The notes below the pieces were generated by a model. It had not been told where the DNA came from. It worked only from the letters and a program-made list of their open reading frames with translations, and searched no databases. This document shows positions 16,649-25,374 of a stretch of DNA of 64,000 nucleotides, one piece after another (the stretch's first letter is position 1; every line of letters begins with the position of its first letter). Source of the DNA: Paenibacillus psychroresistens (GTDB lineage: Bacteria > Bacillota > Bacilli > Paenibacillales > NBRC-103111); contig NZ_CP034235.1 in the NCBI RefSeq assembly GCF_009728935.1, positions 3,138,001-3,202,000 on the forward strand, given 5' to 3'. The position numbers and the translations under genes are program-made.

Positions 16649-18274
16649 ATGACCATGAAGGTGCTTATCTTAGATGATGAAACGATTCAACGCAAAGGAA
16701 TCATTGCCAAAATTCAAACCTATGCGTTACCCCTGATGATAATAGGTGAAGCTGGAGATGGCGAAGAGGGGCTGCAGCTGATAAAGCAGGAAATGCCTGA
16801 TATTGTGATTACGGATATTCGTATGCCCGAAATGAATGGATTAGACTTTATTGAGCAGGCTTTGGAACAAAATCCCCAGATCTTTTTTATTATTGTTAGC
16901 GGTTACAGCGATTTTGAATATGCCAAGCGGGCAATGAAATATGGGATTTCAGATTACATTTTGAAGCCTGTTGATGAAATAGAATTACATCATGTTCTAA
17001 GCAAGGTCATTCTAAAAATTGAAGCTATGAGAAGAAACCTGGGGGTAATGAATAAACTAAAGCAGGACAATGAATTGAACCGAGAAAGCTTAAGAAAGCA
17101 GTATTTAACGAGAATGATTCAAACTTCCGGAAATGCTGTTTTTACTGCTGAAGATAACACAGATATTCAGCAAAAATACCCTTACTTTTTAGCGATCGTG
17201 CTTGAGCTCGAGTCTTTTAAGCTTCCGCATCATTCCTTTAGAGCTGGAGATGAGCATCTTATATGGTTTGCTGTTGAGAATATTATGTCTGACCAAATGA
17301 AACAGGCTAGCTGCGAAGGTTTTATCTTTCAGCATGCCATTCATCAAAATGAAATGGTTTACCTGCTGGGAGTAAGCCACTTAAATGAGAACCTTGCCAT
17401 TAAAGAATGGCTTGCCAATGTGCTTCAAGGAGTGAATCGCTGTTTAAAGCTGGATGTGACAATTGCTCTTGGCAGCTTTGTCGATCAAATGGCATTAATG
17501 CAGCAGTCCTATCAACTAGCTAAATTATCTATTCGTAATAAAATGCTGAAGGGAACAAATCAGATTTATGACTATAGCTTGATCCATGCTCAAGCAAGTT
17601 CGAGACATAATGTAATCAATGATCATGATGAAAGACTGTTGTTTAAGCTTTTATCGGATGGCAATGAAACCGCTCTCTTAGACTGGGTTGAACAACGTAT
17701 TAAACAGCTTGTGGAAACCCCATCTTCTACTTATGTCCATTTGGATTGGTTTTGTGTAGATATGTATTTGCTTATGCGGAAGTTTCTAATAGAGAAAACC
17801 AAGGATACGGATTTATTAATCGGTGAAATGGACGATCTCCAGTTCTGGGTACAAAATTTATTAAGCTGGAAGGATGCTATTAAACAGATTAGTAAGCAAG
17901 TATCACAGATTACGGCATTTTTAGCTAAAAAAGCGAATTATCCCAGCAAGGATTTAATGGGTGAAATCAAACGGTATCTAGATTCGAATTTGCACGCACC
18001 CATTTCACTCCAGTTGATTGCAGATCGTTTCTACATTAATCCCACTTATTTCTCTAGACGATTTAAAGATAACTATGGTCAAAGCTACTCGGAATATTTG
18101 ACAAAACTGCGACTAGATAAAGCATCAGAGTGGTTAATAGGCACTAATCTGAAGATTCAGGAAATTGCCGAATTAGTTGGGTATGAAGGTGCAGCATATT
18201 TTAGCAATGTTTTCAAAAAAGAACGTGGGTTTTCACCGAATGAATTTCGACAAAAGCATCAAATGGCTAAATAG
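16649..18274 (+). CDS. Response regulator with AraC-type DNA-binding domain (YesN type)
   Basis: A 541-residue partner of the kinase just upstream. The receiver domain spans about residues 1-125 with VLILDDE, phosphoacceptor Asp in IVITDIRMPEMNG, and conserved Lys in DYILKPVDE. A middle region of about 290 residues is of the kind common in Paenibacillus regulators. The last 100 residues hold two helix-turn-helix units (LQLIADRFYINPTYFSRRFK and IQEIAELVGYEGAAYFSNVFKK). A TTG at 16625 is in frame but precedes the AAGGAAGGAG ribosome site; the ATG at 16649 has correct spacing. Likely activates the transporter operon beginning at 18377. Confidence 0.94.
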   Translation: MTMKVLILDDETIQRKGIIAKIQTYALPLMIIGEAGDGEEGLQLIKQEMPDIVITDIRMPEMNGLDFIEQALEQNPQIFFIIVSGYSDFEYAKRAMKYGISDYILKPVDEIELHHVLSKVILKIEAMRRNLGVMNKLKQDNELNRESLRKQYLTRMIQTSGNAVFTAEDNTDIQQKYPYFLAIVLELESFKLPHHSFRAGDEHLIWFAVENIMSDQMKQASCEGFIFQHAIHQNEMVYLLGVSHLNENLAIKEWLANVLQGVNRCLKLDVTIALGSFVDQMALMQQSYQLAKLSIRNKMLKGTNQIYDYSLIHAQASSRHNVINDHDERLLFKLLSDGNETALLDWVEQRIKQLVETPSSTYVHLDWFCVDMYLLMRKFLIEKTKDTDLLIGEMDDLQFWVQNLLSWKDAIKQISKQVSQITAFLAKKANYPSKDLMGEIKRYLDSNLHAPISLQLIADRFYINPTYFSRRFKDNYGQSYSEYLTKLRLDKASEWLIGTNLKIQEIAELVGYEGAAYFSNVFKKERGFSPNEFRQKHQMAK

Positions 18275-18376
18275 GTTGAATTACTTATAGATAAAAGTAA
18301 AATTATTGTATTCATTACAAAATGTACCTACTATACAATTTAAATGTAATCAAAATTTAGTTAGGGAGGCATTTAA

Positions 18377-19813
18377 ATGAAGTTGAAAAGTGGGGCGTTT
18401 AAGCTAGTAACCGTTTTACTTTCTTCCGTAATTGTATTGTCAGCTTGTGGATCAGGATCAACTGAGACCACTCCGGCAGCTAGTACGGAAGTAAGCGCAA
18501 CAGCTAAAGCAACGGAAACAGCTAAAGCGACAGAAACAGCAGCACCTACGGAGGCGGTTACTGCGGCACCAGCAGCAGCTGTCGAAATTTCAGTTTGGGA
18601 TCAACCTGCTGATGATGCTGCAGATAAAACGATTCAAGAGGAAACATTTGCAGATTTTAATGCTAAATACCCGAATATTAAGGTTAAGCATGAGAAATTA
18701 GATCCGATTAAATATCGGGATCAATATTTAGTTGCAATGGCAGGAGGGTCAGGTCCGGATGCATGGCATGGCGCAGCTTTTCCGGATGTTCAAAAGTATA
18801 TTGCCAATGGATTTATCTTAGATATAACCGATCGCTTTAGTGCATGGGAGGATAAAGATAAAATCTTACCCTCGACAATGGAAGCTGGAAAGAAAGATGG
18901 CAAGTACTACGGCTTAGTGAGTGATGCTTACGTAATGACAATGGCATACAACAAGAAGCTGTTTAAAGAAGCGGGCATTGAAAAGCCGCCAACTACCTGG
19001 GAAGAGTTTAGAGAGGTTGCCAAGAAGCTGACAGATCCTGCTAAAGGTACGTACGGCTTCAACATCCTTGGTATGGAATGGGGCGATTGGTTTTTTGAAT
19101 ATTTCCCTTGGCAAGCTGGTGGAGATTTAACGGTGAAGAATGCCGATGATACAGCTACATTAACCTTTACTTCTGAGCCGGTGGTCCAAGCCTTGCAATT
19201 CTATAAAGATTTGAAATGGACCGACAAAGTGGTGCAAAAGAATGTCATCCAAAGCTTAGATGATAACCAGAAGGATTTTGCAGCAGGTAAAGTAGGGATT
19301 GAAATTGGCGGTGTAGATTGGTTTACAGGCAAGGGAATGAACATTCAGGATATCGGATTAATGCCCTTTCCAAAAGGGCCAGCCGGTAAAAACCCAGGCC
19401 AGGTTGGTGGAGCGTATTGGACGATAAATGCTAAGACTAGTCCAGAGAAGCAAGACGCAGCTTGGACCTATATCACCTTTATGTCTTCCAAAGAAATCAC
19501 AGAGAAGAAGCTTAAATTCTCTGCTGAGAATGGCGGGTTTCCAAATTTGCTGCAGGTCCGTTCTGATATAGATGTAACTAAAATCTTCTCCAATATTCCT
19601 GAAGATTTAACGGCAGCGGTTACGGCAACAGCAGCTGATCCGCATTTAGAATATTTCTTGAAGGAAAGACTCAGTCCTTATGTAGTGGGTGCTGTTCAGA
19701 AAATATTGTTAGATGCCAAAGCTGATCCGAAAACAGAGCTGCAAAAAGCACAGGATTTAGCACAAAAGGAAGTTGTCGATAAATACAATGCAGATGTAAA
19801 AAATGCTAAATAA
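18377..19813 (+). CDS. Carbohydrate ABC transporter substrate-binding lipoprotein
   Basis: A 478-residue extracellular solute-binding protein of family 1. The signal peptide ends in a lipobox LSAC with the lipidated Cys at residue 24. A linker of about 45 residues rich in Thr, Ala and Glu with ATETAK-like repeats follows, then the binding domain (VEISVWDQ onward) with the typical GPDAWHGAAFPDVQKYIANGFI segment and GGAYWTINAKT. No ATPase gene is in the cluster; such Paenibacillus systems usually share one MsmX-like ATPase. An RBS GGGAGGC precedes the ATG, and a 10-bp hairpin separates it from the permease genes. Confidence 0.94.
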   Translation: MKLKSGAFKLVTVLLSSVIVLSACGSGSTETTPAASTEVSATAKATETAKATETAAPTEAVTAAPAAAVEISVWDQPADDAADKTIQEETFADFNAKYPNIKVKHEKLDPIKYRDQYLVAMAGGSGPDAWHGAAFPDVQKYIANGFILDITDRFSAWEDKDKILPSTMEAGKKDGKYYGLVSDAYVMTMAYNKKLFKEAGIEKPPTTWEEFREVAKKLTDPAKGTYGFNILGMEWGDWFFEYFPWQAGGDLTVKNADDTATLTFTSEPVVQALQFYKDLKWTDKVVQKNVIQSLDDNQKDFAAGKVGIEIGGVDWFTGKGMNIQDIGLMPFPKGPAGKNPGQVGGAYWTINAKTSPEKQDAAWTYITFMSSKEITEKKLKFSAENGGFPNLLQVRSDIDVTKIFSNIPEDLTAAVTATAADPHLEYFLKERLSPYVVGAVQKILLDAKADPKTELQKAQDLAQKEVVDKYNADVKNAK

Positions 19814-19831
19814 TTACTGAATGAATAGCTG

Positions 19832-19865
19832 AATGTCGGGATTCCGCAGTTGGACTCCCGACATT
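19832..19865 (+). promoter_or_regulatory. Intercistronic hairpin between binding-protein and permease genes
   Basis: AATGTCGGGA and TCCCGACATT form a perfect 10-bp stem with a 14-nt loop and no following T run. It probably protects the upstream binding-protein message or lowers read-through to the permeases, as is common in sugar ABC operons. Confidence 0.6.
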
Positions 19866-19889
19866 TACCTTCAAGAAAAGGGTGATGAT

Positions 19890-20804
19890 ATGGAATTAAT
19901 GATGGAAACAAAGCAAAAGCAGCAAGTAATAAAAACTAAGCGAAAGATTGTTATCCGCTGGGTGCCTATCTTATTCCTTACCCCTTCGATTATTTGTTAT
20001 CTGTTATTTAAATATTATCCAACCTTCCGTATGATCTATATTAGTTTTTTTGACTATAACATTGGAAATCCACCGGGTAAATTTGTCGGTTTAGATAATT
20101 TCATTCAGAGTTTAACGGCAGCTACTTTTTGGCATGCATTTGGAATTACACTGATTTTTGCCTTATTATATTTGCTTTTAACCTTTTGGATTCCCATTGT
20201 CCAAGCGTTATTGCTTAACGAAATTCATCGCGGCAATGTTCTATTTCGCTTTATCTATCAAATCCCGGCTATAGCTCCTGGCGTTGTTACCGTGTTGATC
20301 TGGAAGTTTATGTACAATCCGGATTTCGGAGTGTTGAATTTTTATTTAGGCAAGATCGGATTGGGTCCTTATCTATGGTTAAATGATCTTCATATGGTGA
20401 AATTTTCTATTGTGATGCCATCTATTTTTGCTAGCTCGGGTATATCGATCCTGTTATATTTTTCGGCAATTCGTGCTGTATCACAAGAAATATTGGAAGC
20501 CGCTAAGATGGATGGGGCTGGACCTTGGCGAAGAATTACAGCGATTATATTGCCAAACATTCGATTTATCATTCTCATCCAATTTATCGCCTTTTTAACA
20601 GGGGCACTTTATACGTTTGATAACATTTATGTGTTCACACAAGGCGGTCCTTCCAATAGCACGATGGTAGCCTCGATTCTCGTATTCAACTCAGCATTTA
20701 ATGAATTACGCTTTGGTACAGCAAGTGCGATCTCTTTCTTTCTATTCATCATTACGGCGATTATTACCTTTATTCAATTGCGTCTCTCAAGAGAATCTGA
20801 CTAA
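19890..20804 (+). CDS. Carbohydrate ABC transporter permease, MalF/UgpA-like
   Basis: About 304 residues with six hydrophobic helices and the cytoplasmic EAA loop (EILEAAKMDGAGPWRRITAIILPNIR). An ATG at 19833 is in frame but lies inside the intercistronic hairpin; the ATG at 19890 is preceded by GGGTGA, so I prefer it. MELMMETKQKQQ gives a charged cytoplasmic N-terminus before the first helix (WVPILFLTPSIICYLL). Forms the heterodimeric channel with the next gene; the ligand is probably a sugar acid, judging from the dehydratase downstream. Confidence 0.92.
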   Translation: MELMMETKQKQQVIKTKRKIVIRWVPILFLTPSIICYLLFKYYPTFRMIYISFFDYNIGNPPGKFVGLDNFIQSLTAATFWHAFGITLIFALLYLLLTFWIPIVQALLLNEIHRGNVLFRFIYQIPAIAPGVVTVLIWKFMYNPDFGVLNFYLGKIGLGPYLWLNDLHMVKFSIVMPSIFASSGISILLYFSAIRAVSQEILEAAKMDGAGPWRRITAIILPNIRFIILIQFIAFLTGALYTFDNIYVFTQGGPSNSTMVASILVFNSAFNELRFGTASAISFFLFIITAIITFIQLRLSRESD

Positions 20805-20821
20805 AGAAAGGGGTGCATCCA

Positions 20822-22132
20822 ATGACTAATAATAAAATTAAAGAAAAAGGCCAGCGTACAATGAAGTTTGTGGCTTACCTGATTACAATGATTTTTATTC
20901 TTGCCGCGCTATTTCCTTTAGTGTGGATGATTTCCTCCTCGATGAAGGATGAATTATCGATAACGGCTTATCCTCCAAAATGGTTGCCTGTCATCCCTGA
21001 AACCATTCAGATCACTTTGGATTATACAGGTCAAGAGGGGAAAAATGCTGATTTTTATGAAAAGGATGCGATGAAAGCAATCTGGTTTCCTTGGAAAATG
21101 AATAGCCGAGATTTAATTGGGGCTGTTAGTATCCAAGGGGTTAAAGATGGTCATTTGCTTTATAGTGCTAGAACGGCAGGTTATTCCTTCCGCTTTGCAG
21201 CCAAGTTCATTGTACCTTCCAGCCTTTTCAATCCTACTGGTATGGATAATAAGCTTCCAGAGATTCGCAAGCAAAAGCTTTCTTCGTTTAAATGGTATGG
21301 AGATAAGGGCAAGCCAATTGAACAAGCAACCACGAGCCCAGATTCTGAGATCGTTCAACATTTTCAAGAGTTTTATCAAACGACTGAGTTCGTGAAAGGC
21401 AAACCGCAGAGCATGGAGATTTCCAAAAGCTTTTGGAGCATATTTGACAGCTATCGGGCTGTTATCCTTAAAGGTCAAGCTCAATCAAGCAGCGGTTCAT
21501 CCTATCTGCACTTCTTTTATAATAGTGCTTTCGTCACCCTAACTTCTATTGCGCTTCAGCTTGTTCTAGGGTCTTTGGCAGCTTATGCAATTTCGTTTAC
21601 CATCCGTAGCAAAGCCATTCAGATGTGGTTGATTATGTTTTTTCTTGCTACATTAGCTGTTCCAGATATCGTGCTGCTTGTTCCACTTTATTTGACCATG
21701 AATCAGCTTCACCTGGTGAATTCTCTGTGGGGAATCATTCTGCCTCATACGGCATGGGGAATTGTTATCTTTTTATTCAAAGGATTTTTTGATCAATTGC
21801 CGCGCGAGCTGATGCAAGCTGCTGAAGTGGATGGCGCTTCGGATGTCAGGAAGTTCATTCAAATTGTGCTTCCGATGTCGATCCCGATTTTTACAGTTGT
21901 GACGGTGATGGTTTTCTTACCCGTTTGGAATGAGTTTTTGTGGCCTTTGGTTATTGCGACGGGCCAGAACAATTGGACGATTACTGTTGCTTTAAATTCG
22001 TTGCAAACTACAACGCCGGCTAACATAGTTATGGCTATCGGAGTATTAAGCATGGTGCCTTTATTAATCGTATTTGCCACCTGCCAAAAATATATTGAAA
22101 AAGGTGCTTCTTTTACAGGTGTGAAAGGGTAG
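20822..22132 (+). CDS. Carbohydrate ABC transporter permease, MalG-like, with a large inserted domain
   Basis: The second permease, 436 residues against about 275-300 for most MalG relatives. The first helix is at about residues 15-38; then about 175 residues (roughly 50-225) with no strong hydrophobic segment, rich in charged and aromatic residues, are inserted before the next helix (FVTLTSIALQLVLGSLAAYAI). The insert should lie outside the membrane between helices 1 and 2. The rest is standard, with the EAA loop ELMQAAEVDGASDVRKFIQIVLP. Start ATG 20822 follows AAAGGGG; a GTG at 20813 is less likely. Confidence 0.92.
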   Translation: MTNNKIKEKGQRTMKFVAYLITMIFILAALFPLVWMISSSMKDELSITAYPPKWLPVIPETIQITLDYTGQEGKNADFYEKDAMKAIWFPWKMNSRDLIGAVSIQGVKDGHLLYSARTAGYSFRFAAKFIVPSSLFNPTGMDNKLPEIRKQKLSSFKWYGDKGKPIEQATTSPDSEIVQHFQEFYQTTEFVKGKPQSMEISKSFWSIFDSYRAVILKGQAQSSSGSSYLHFFYNSAFVTLTSIALQLVLGSLAAYAISFTIRSKAIQMWLIMFFLATLAVPDIVLLVPLYLTMNQLHLVNSLWGIILPHTAWGIVIFLFKGFFDQLPRELMQAAEVDGASDVRKFIQIVLPMSIPIFTVVTVMVFLPVWNEFLWPLVIATGQNNWTITVALNSLQTTTPANIVMAIGVLSMVPLLIVFATCQKYIEKGASFTGVKG

Positions 22133-22171
22133 ATAAGCACAACATTAAATTAACTTGAGGGGATAATGAAA

Positions 22172-23290
22172 ATGAGAATCACTAAAATCGAAATATTCCA
22201 TGTCAAACCGCGGTTTTCCTTCTTGAAAATGTCAACAGATGAAGGGCTAGTGGGTTGGGGTGAAGCTATTGTAGAAGGCAGATCAAGAACTGTAGAAATG
22301 GCAGTTAAGGAGTTTGAGCCGCATTTAATCGGTCAAGATCCGCGGAGAATTGAGCATTTGTGGCAGGCCATGTACCGTGGGACCTTTTACCGAGGAGGGC
22401 CAATTCTATCCAGCGCCATAAGTGGAATTGAACAAGCTATGTGGGATATCCTCGGTAAATCGTTGGGAGTTCCCGTGTATCAATTGCTTGGTGGAGCTGT
22501 CCGTAACCGGATTCGTATGTATAAAGGCATAGGCGGCAGCTCAGCAGATGAAGCTTATGCGAATGCTAAGGAATGGCGGGAAAAAGGCTTCACAATGATG
22601 AAAACAGGAATTGATCAAATGGCGCATGTAATGGAGACGCCAGCTTGGATTAATCATGAGGTTGCAAGAATTGAAGCGATCCGTGATGCAATTGGACCTA
22701 ATTGCGATCTTGGAATTGATTTTCATGGAAGAGTAAGCCCGGCTTTAGCGATTCGCTTGGCGAAGGAGCTGGAACGATTCCATCCTATATTTATTGAAGA
22801 GCCTTGTTTGCCGGAAAATGTAGATACCTTAGTAACCATTGCCCGCTCGACTACAATTCCCATTGCAACGGGCGAGCGGTTATTCACTAAGTGGGCATTC
22901 CGCGAAATTCTCGAGAAGCAGGCCGCTGCTATCTTACAGCCAGATCTTGCCCATTGCGGTGGGATTATGGAAGGCAAGAAAATCGCTGCAATGGCAGAAG
23001 CGTATTATTGTGGGTTCGCTCCGCATAATCCGCTTGGTCCAATCAACCTAGCTGCAAGTGTTCAGCTTTCGGCTAATGTACCGAATTTTCTTGCTCAGGA
23101 GCATGCTACTTTAGGGGAAGGGTATCTAAAAACTCCATTTATTGTTAAGGACGGTTATCTGGAGATTCCAACAGCTCCGGGATTGGGGATAGAAGTCGAT
23201 GAAGATGCTTTGCATGACCAGCGTTATGATGGAGATTGGGATACGCCTCGTTGGTTTCATGAAGATGACGGTTCCGTGGCAGACTGGTAA
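22172..23290 (+). CDS. dgoD: Enolase-superfamily sugar-acid dehydratase, galactonate dehydratase-like
   Basis: Dehydrates a sugar acid (D-galactonate in the best-known member) to a 2-keto-3-deoxy acid. The match to DgoD extends over the whole 372 residues: FLKMSTDEGLVGWGEAIVEGR, LWQAMYRGTFYRGGP, GIDFHGRVS with metal-ligand Asp and catalytic His, IEEP, TGER, and APHNPLGP with the second catalytic His. The C-terminal PGLGIEVDED also fits. ATG 22172 has 9-nt spacing from GAGGGG, better than the ATG at 22166. The exact acid is uncertain since related dehydratases differ in stereochemistry. It is co-oriented with and 39 nt after the permease. Confidence 0.87.
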   Translation: MRITKIEIFHVKPRFSFLKMSTDEGLVGWGEAIVEGRSRTVEMAVKEFEPHLIGQDPRRIEHLWQAMYRGTFYRGGPILSSAISGIEQAMWDILGKSLGVPVYQLLGGAVRNRIRMYKGIGGSSADEAYANAKEWREKGFTMMKTGIDQMAHVMETPAWINHEVARIEAIRDAIGPNCDLGIDFHGRVSPALAIRLAKELERFHPIFIEEPCLPENVDTLVTIARSTTIPIATGERLFTKWAFREILEKQAAAILQPDLAHCGGIMEGKKIAAMAEAYYCGFAPHNPLGPINLAASVQLSANVPNFLAQEHATLGEGYLKTPFIVKDGYLEIPTAPGLGIEVDEDALHDQRYDGDWDTPRWFHEDDGSVADW

Positions 23291-23314
23291 ATCAGACAGA
23301 GAGGAAGCCTGAAT

Positions 23315-24079
23315 ATGATTGGAAAGGTAGCAATAGTGACCGGTGGCGCGTCTGGCATAGGCAGAGGTATTGTAGAAGTACTTCTGCGGGAAGGCTGTAA
23401 AGTAATGATCGCCGATTGGAACGAGCAGCTGGGTGAACAGACAGTTCGTGAGTTATCAGTTAATGAAGATCATATAACGTTCATTCGGACCGATGTTTCA
23501 AAAGCAGACGACATTCAGAATGTTATTGATAGAACACTAGAAAGATGGGGGGTTCTTGATATACTGGTCAATAATGTGGGTACTCACTATTATCGGAATA
23601 TCGAGAACGTCACACTTGATGAGTGGGATAAAGTAATCGGTACAGATTTAAGAGGACACTTTCTATTTGTTCAGAAGGTATTACCTCATATGAAAGCTAA
23701 ACGCAGTGGTGCGATTGTTAACATTGCCTCCGTTCATGCCCTCCAAACCGCCAAGCTATTTACTGTATATGCAGCTATAAAAGGAGGCATTGTCGCGATG
23801 TCGAGAGCTATGGCATTGGAATGCGCTCCATTTGGAATCCGAGTTAATTCAGTCCTTCCTGGCATGACGCGAAATAATGGTGTAGAGGAACGTTTGAATA
23901 AGCTATCACCTGAATTAAGAGAGAGCAAAGAAAGGGATATGGCGTTTAACATCCCGCTTGGGCGAATTGCAGAGGCGGTGGAAATCGGGGAAGCCGTTGC
24001 ATTCCTAGCGAGCAATCGAGCTTCATTCATTACTGGATCTTCTCTTGTTGTTGATGGAGGGGAATCCAGTCATTTGTAA
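23315..24079 (+). CDS. Short-chain dehydrogenase/reductase
   Basis: A 254-residue NAD(P)-dependent oxidoreductase with the classic features: TGGASGIGRG nucleotide-binding turn near residues 9-18, NNVGTH in place of NNAG, catalytic Ser in NIASVHA, the Tyr-Lys pair in VYAAIKGG, and a C-terminal SFITGSSLVVDGGES. It lies 24 nt after the dehydratase with GAGAGGAAG before the ATG, so the two are co-transcribed. It probably oxidises or reduces an intermediate of the same sugar or sugar-acid route; the substrate cannot be assigned. Confidence 0.92.
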   Translation: MIGKVAIVTGGASGIGRGIVEVLLREGCKVMIADWNEQLGEQTVRELSVNEDHITFIRTDVSKADDIQNVIDRTLERWGVLDILVNNVGTHYYRNIENVTLDEWDKVIGTDLRGHFLFVQKVLPHMKAKRSGAIVNIASVHALQTAKLFTVYAAIKGGIVAMSRAMALECAPFGIRVNSVLPGMTRNNGVEERLNKLSPELRESKERDMAFNIPLGRIAEAVEIGEAVAFLASNRASFITGSSLVVDGGESSHL

Positions 24080-24101
24080 TGAATTTCAGGATTATGTTGA
24101 C

Positions 24102-24120
24102 AATGATAATCATTATCATT
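24102..24120 (+). promoter_or_regulatory. Perfect Fur box ahead of the flavodoxin operon
   Basis: TGATAATCATTATCA at 24104-24118 is identical to the 15-bp Fur consensus, and the palindrome extends to AATGATAATCATTATCATT. It begins about 63 bp before the flavodoxin start, where it would cover the promoter. This is the strongest iron operator in the window. Confidence 0.93.
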
Positions 24121-24164
24121 TAATATGAGTGTAGGCTATTTTACTGCAAAGGGGACTCATACGA

Positions 24165-24626
24165 ATGAGTAAGATAATTATTGTCTATGCAAGTATGACG
24201 GGGAACACGGAGCTAATGGCAAATGCGGTAGCAGCGGGGATTCAAGAATCCGGCGGAGTTGTCACGATGAAGGAAGCTTTTGATACAAATGCCAAGGAGC
24301 TTGAGCAATATGATGGAATTGTGCTAGGTGCGTATACATGGGGAGATGGCGAATTGCCCGATGATTACTTAGACTTTTATGATGAGATGGAAGATTTGGA
24401 ACTATCCAATAAACCTGCCGCAGTATTCGGCTCGTGCGACTCTAATTATCACTCTTTTGGTACAGCAGTAGATACTTTAATTGAAAAGTTAACAGAACGT
24501 GGTGCTAGAATAGTCATTCCCGGTTTGAAGATTGAATTAACTCCATCTGATAAAGAAAGAGAAGCTTGCAAAGCATTCGGTAAACAATTTGCAACGATGT
24601 GTGTTCCCCATGGAATTGAACAATAA
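24165..24626 (+). CDS. Short-chain flavodoxin
   Basis: A 153-residue FMN electron carrier. The phosphate-binding loop is YASMTGNTE, and the flavin-stacking regions are LGAYTWGDGELPDDYLDF and FGSCDSNYHSFGTAVD. Flavodoxins replace ferredoxin when iron is short, and the perfect Fur box directly upstream agrees with that use. The downstream gene starts inside its last codons, so it is the first gene of an iron-regulated operon with the genes at 24610 and 25358. It is separate from NrdI. Confidence 0.94.
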   Translation: MSKIIIVYASMTGNTELMANAVAAGIQESGGVVTMKEAFDTNAKELEQYDGIVLGAYTWGDGELPDDYLDFYDEMEDLELSNKPAAVFGSCDSNYHSFGTAVDTLIEKLTERGARIVIPGLKIELTPSDKEREACKAFGKQFATMCVPHGIEQ

Positions 24627-25374
24627 TCCGTTAGCATCAGCGCCGATTAAGGATTACGAATTTGAAGAGTTGATGCGCTGTCCTTTCAAATATTATAAAC
24701 GGCATGTTAAAGGTGAGAAGAGCAACTCGCTTCACTGGCGGCAAATGGTGCAATACGCGGTTAACCATGTGATTAATGATATTTATAGCTTGCCTGTTGA
24801 GGCAAGATCGCAAGCAAGAATTTATGAGATTATCCATACCCGTTGGAAAATAAATATGCGCCTGTTCGAATCGAAAGCACATTACAATCAAATTCTTGCC
24901 CATGTAACCACTGCCTTACTAGATCATTTCTCAGCAGATTTTGCTAAAGAACCACCGTTGTTTCTTTTTGAAACCTTCTCAACTTGGATTGAAGAGCTGC
25001 AAACAGAGCTGTCGATGATTTTTCAAGTTGTGGAGTGGTCTGAGCAAACTTTTGTAATTAAAAAAATATTGGTGGATGAGGATTCAGATGTTATAACGGT
25101 TTTTAAGCATATGGCGATTCTCTTTAGCCATAAAGCATTCGCTCGTCTGCCAAGTCGGATAGAAATTTTCTCTGTATTATCAGGTAAAACGACGATTATT
25201 GAGCCAAAAGGCACGGAGGATATTACACAAGCCATTGATTATTTATGGTTAACTCAACAGCTTCTGCCTACCAATCCATATCGCAAAACAAACTCCTTAC
25301 TGGAATGCAATACTTGTCCTTTTAATGCAGAATGCCACTTTACGGAGGTGAAGCAGCTTGCAAGAGCTCTCTGA
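24610..25374 (+). CDS. RecB/Cas4-like (PD-(D/E)XK superfamily) cysteine protein of unknown role
   Basis: A 254-residue soluble protein. The N-terminal FEELMRCPFKYYKRHVKG resembles the start of RecB/AddB/Cas4-type nuclease domains, and the C-terminal LLECNTCPFNAECHF supplies CxxC and a third Cys; with the N-terminal Cys this makes the four-cysteine pattern that binds an iron-sulfur cluster in AddB, Cas4 and Dna2. The helical middle and HMAILFSHK...RLPSRIEIFSVLSGK also fit. I cannot point to an intact GxxD...D/ExK active site; the positions expected for Asp and Lys look degenerate, so it may bind DNA without cutting or be a divergent nuclease. Start ATG lies 17 nt inside the flavodoxin gene. 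Function unknown. Confidence 0.65.
   Translation: MELNNNPLASAPIKDYEFEELMRCPFKYYKRHVKGEKSNSLHWRQMVQYAVNHVINDIYSLPVEARSQARIYEIIHTRWKINMRLFESKAHYNQILAHVTTALLDHFSADFAKEPPLFLFETFSTWIEELQTELSMIFQVVEWSEQTFVIKKILVDEDSDVITVFKHMAILFSHKAFARLPSRIEIFSVLSGKTTIIEPKGTEDITQAIDYLWLTQQLLPTNPYRKTNSLLECNTCPFNAECHFTEVKQLARAL

Noticed and set aside
24610..25374. Cas4 of a CRISPR system
   Set aside because: The four-cysteine pattern is Cas4-like, but no cas genes or repeats exist nearby, and the nuclease residues cannot be identified.
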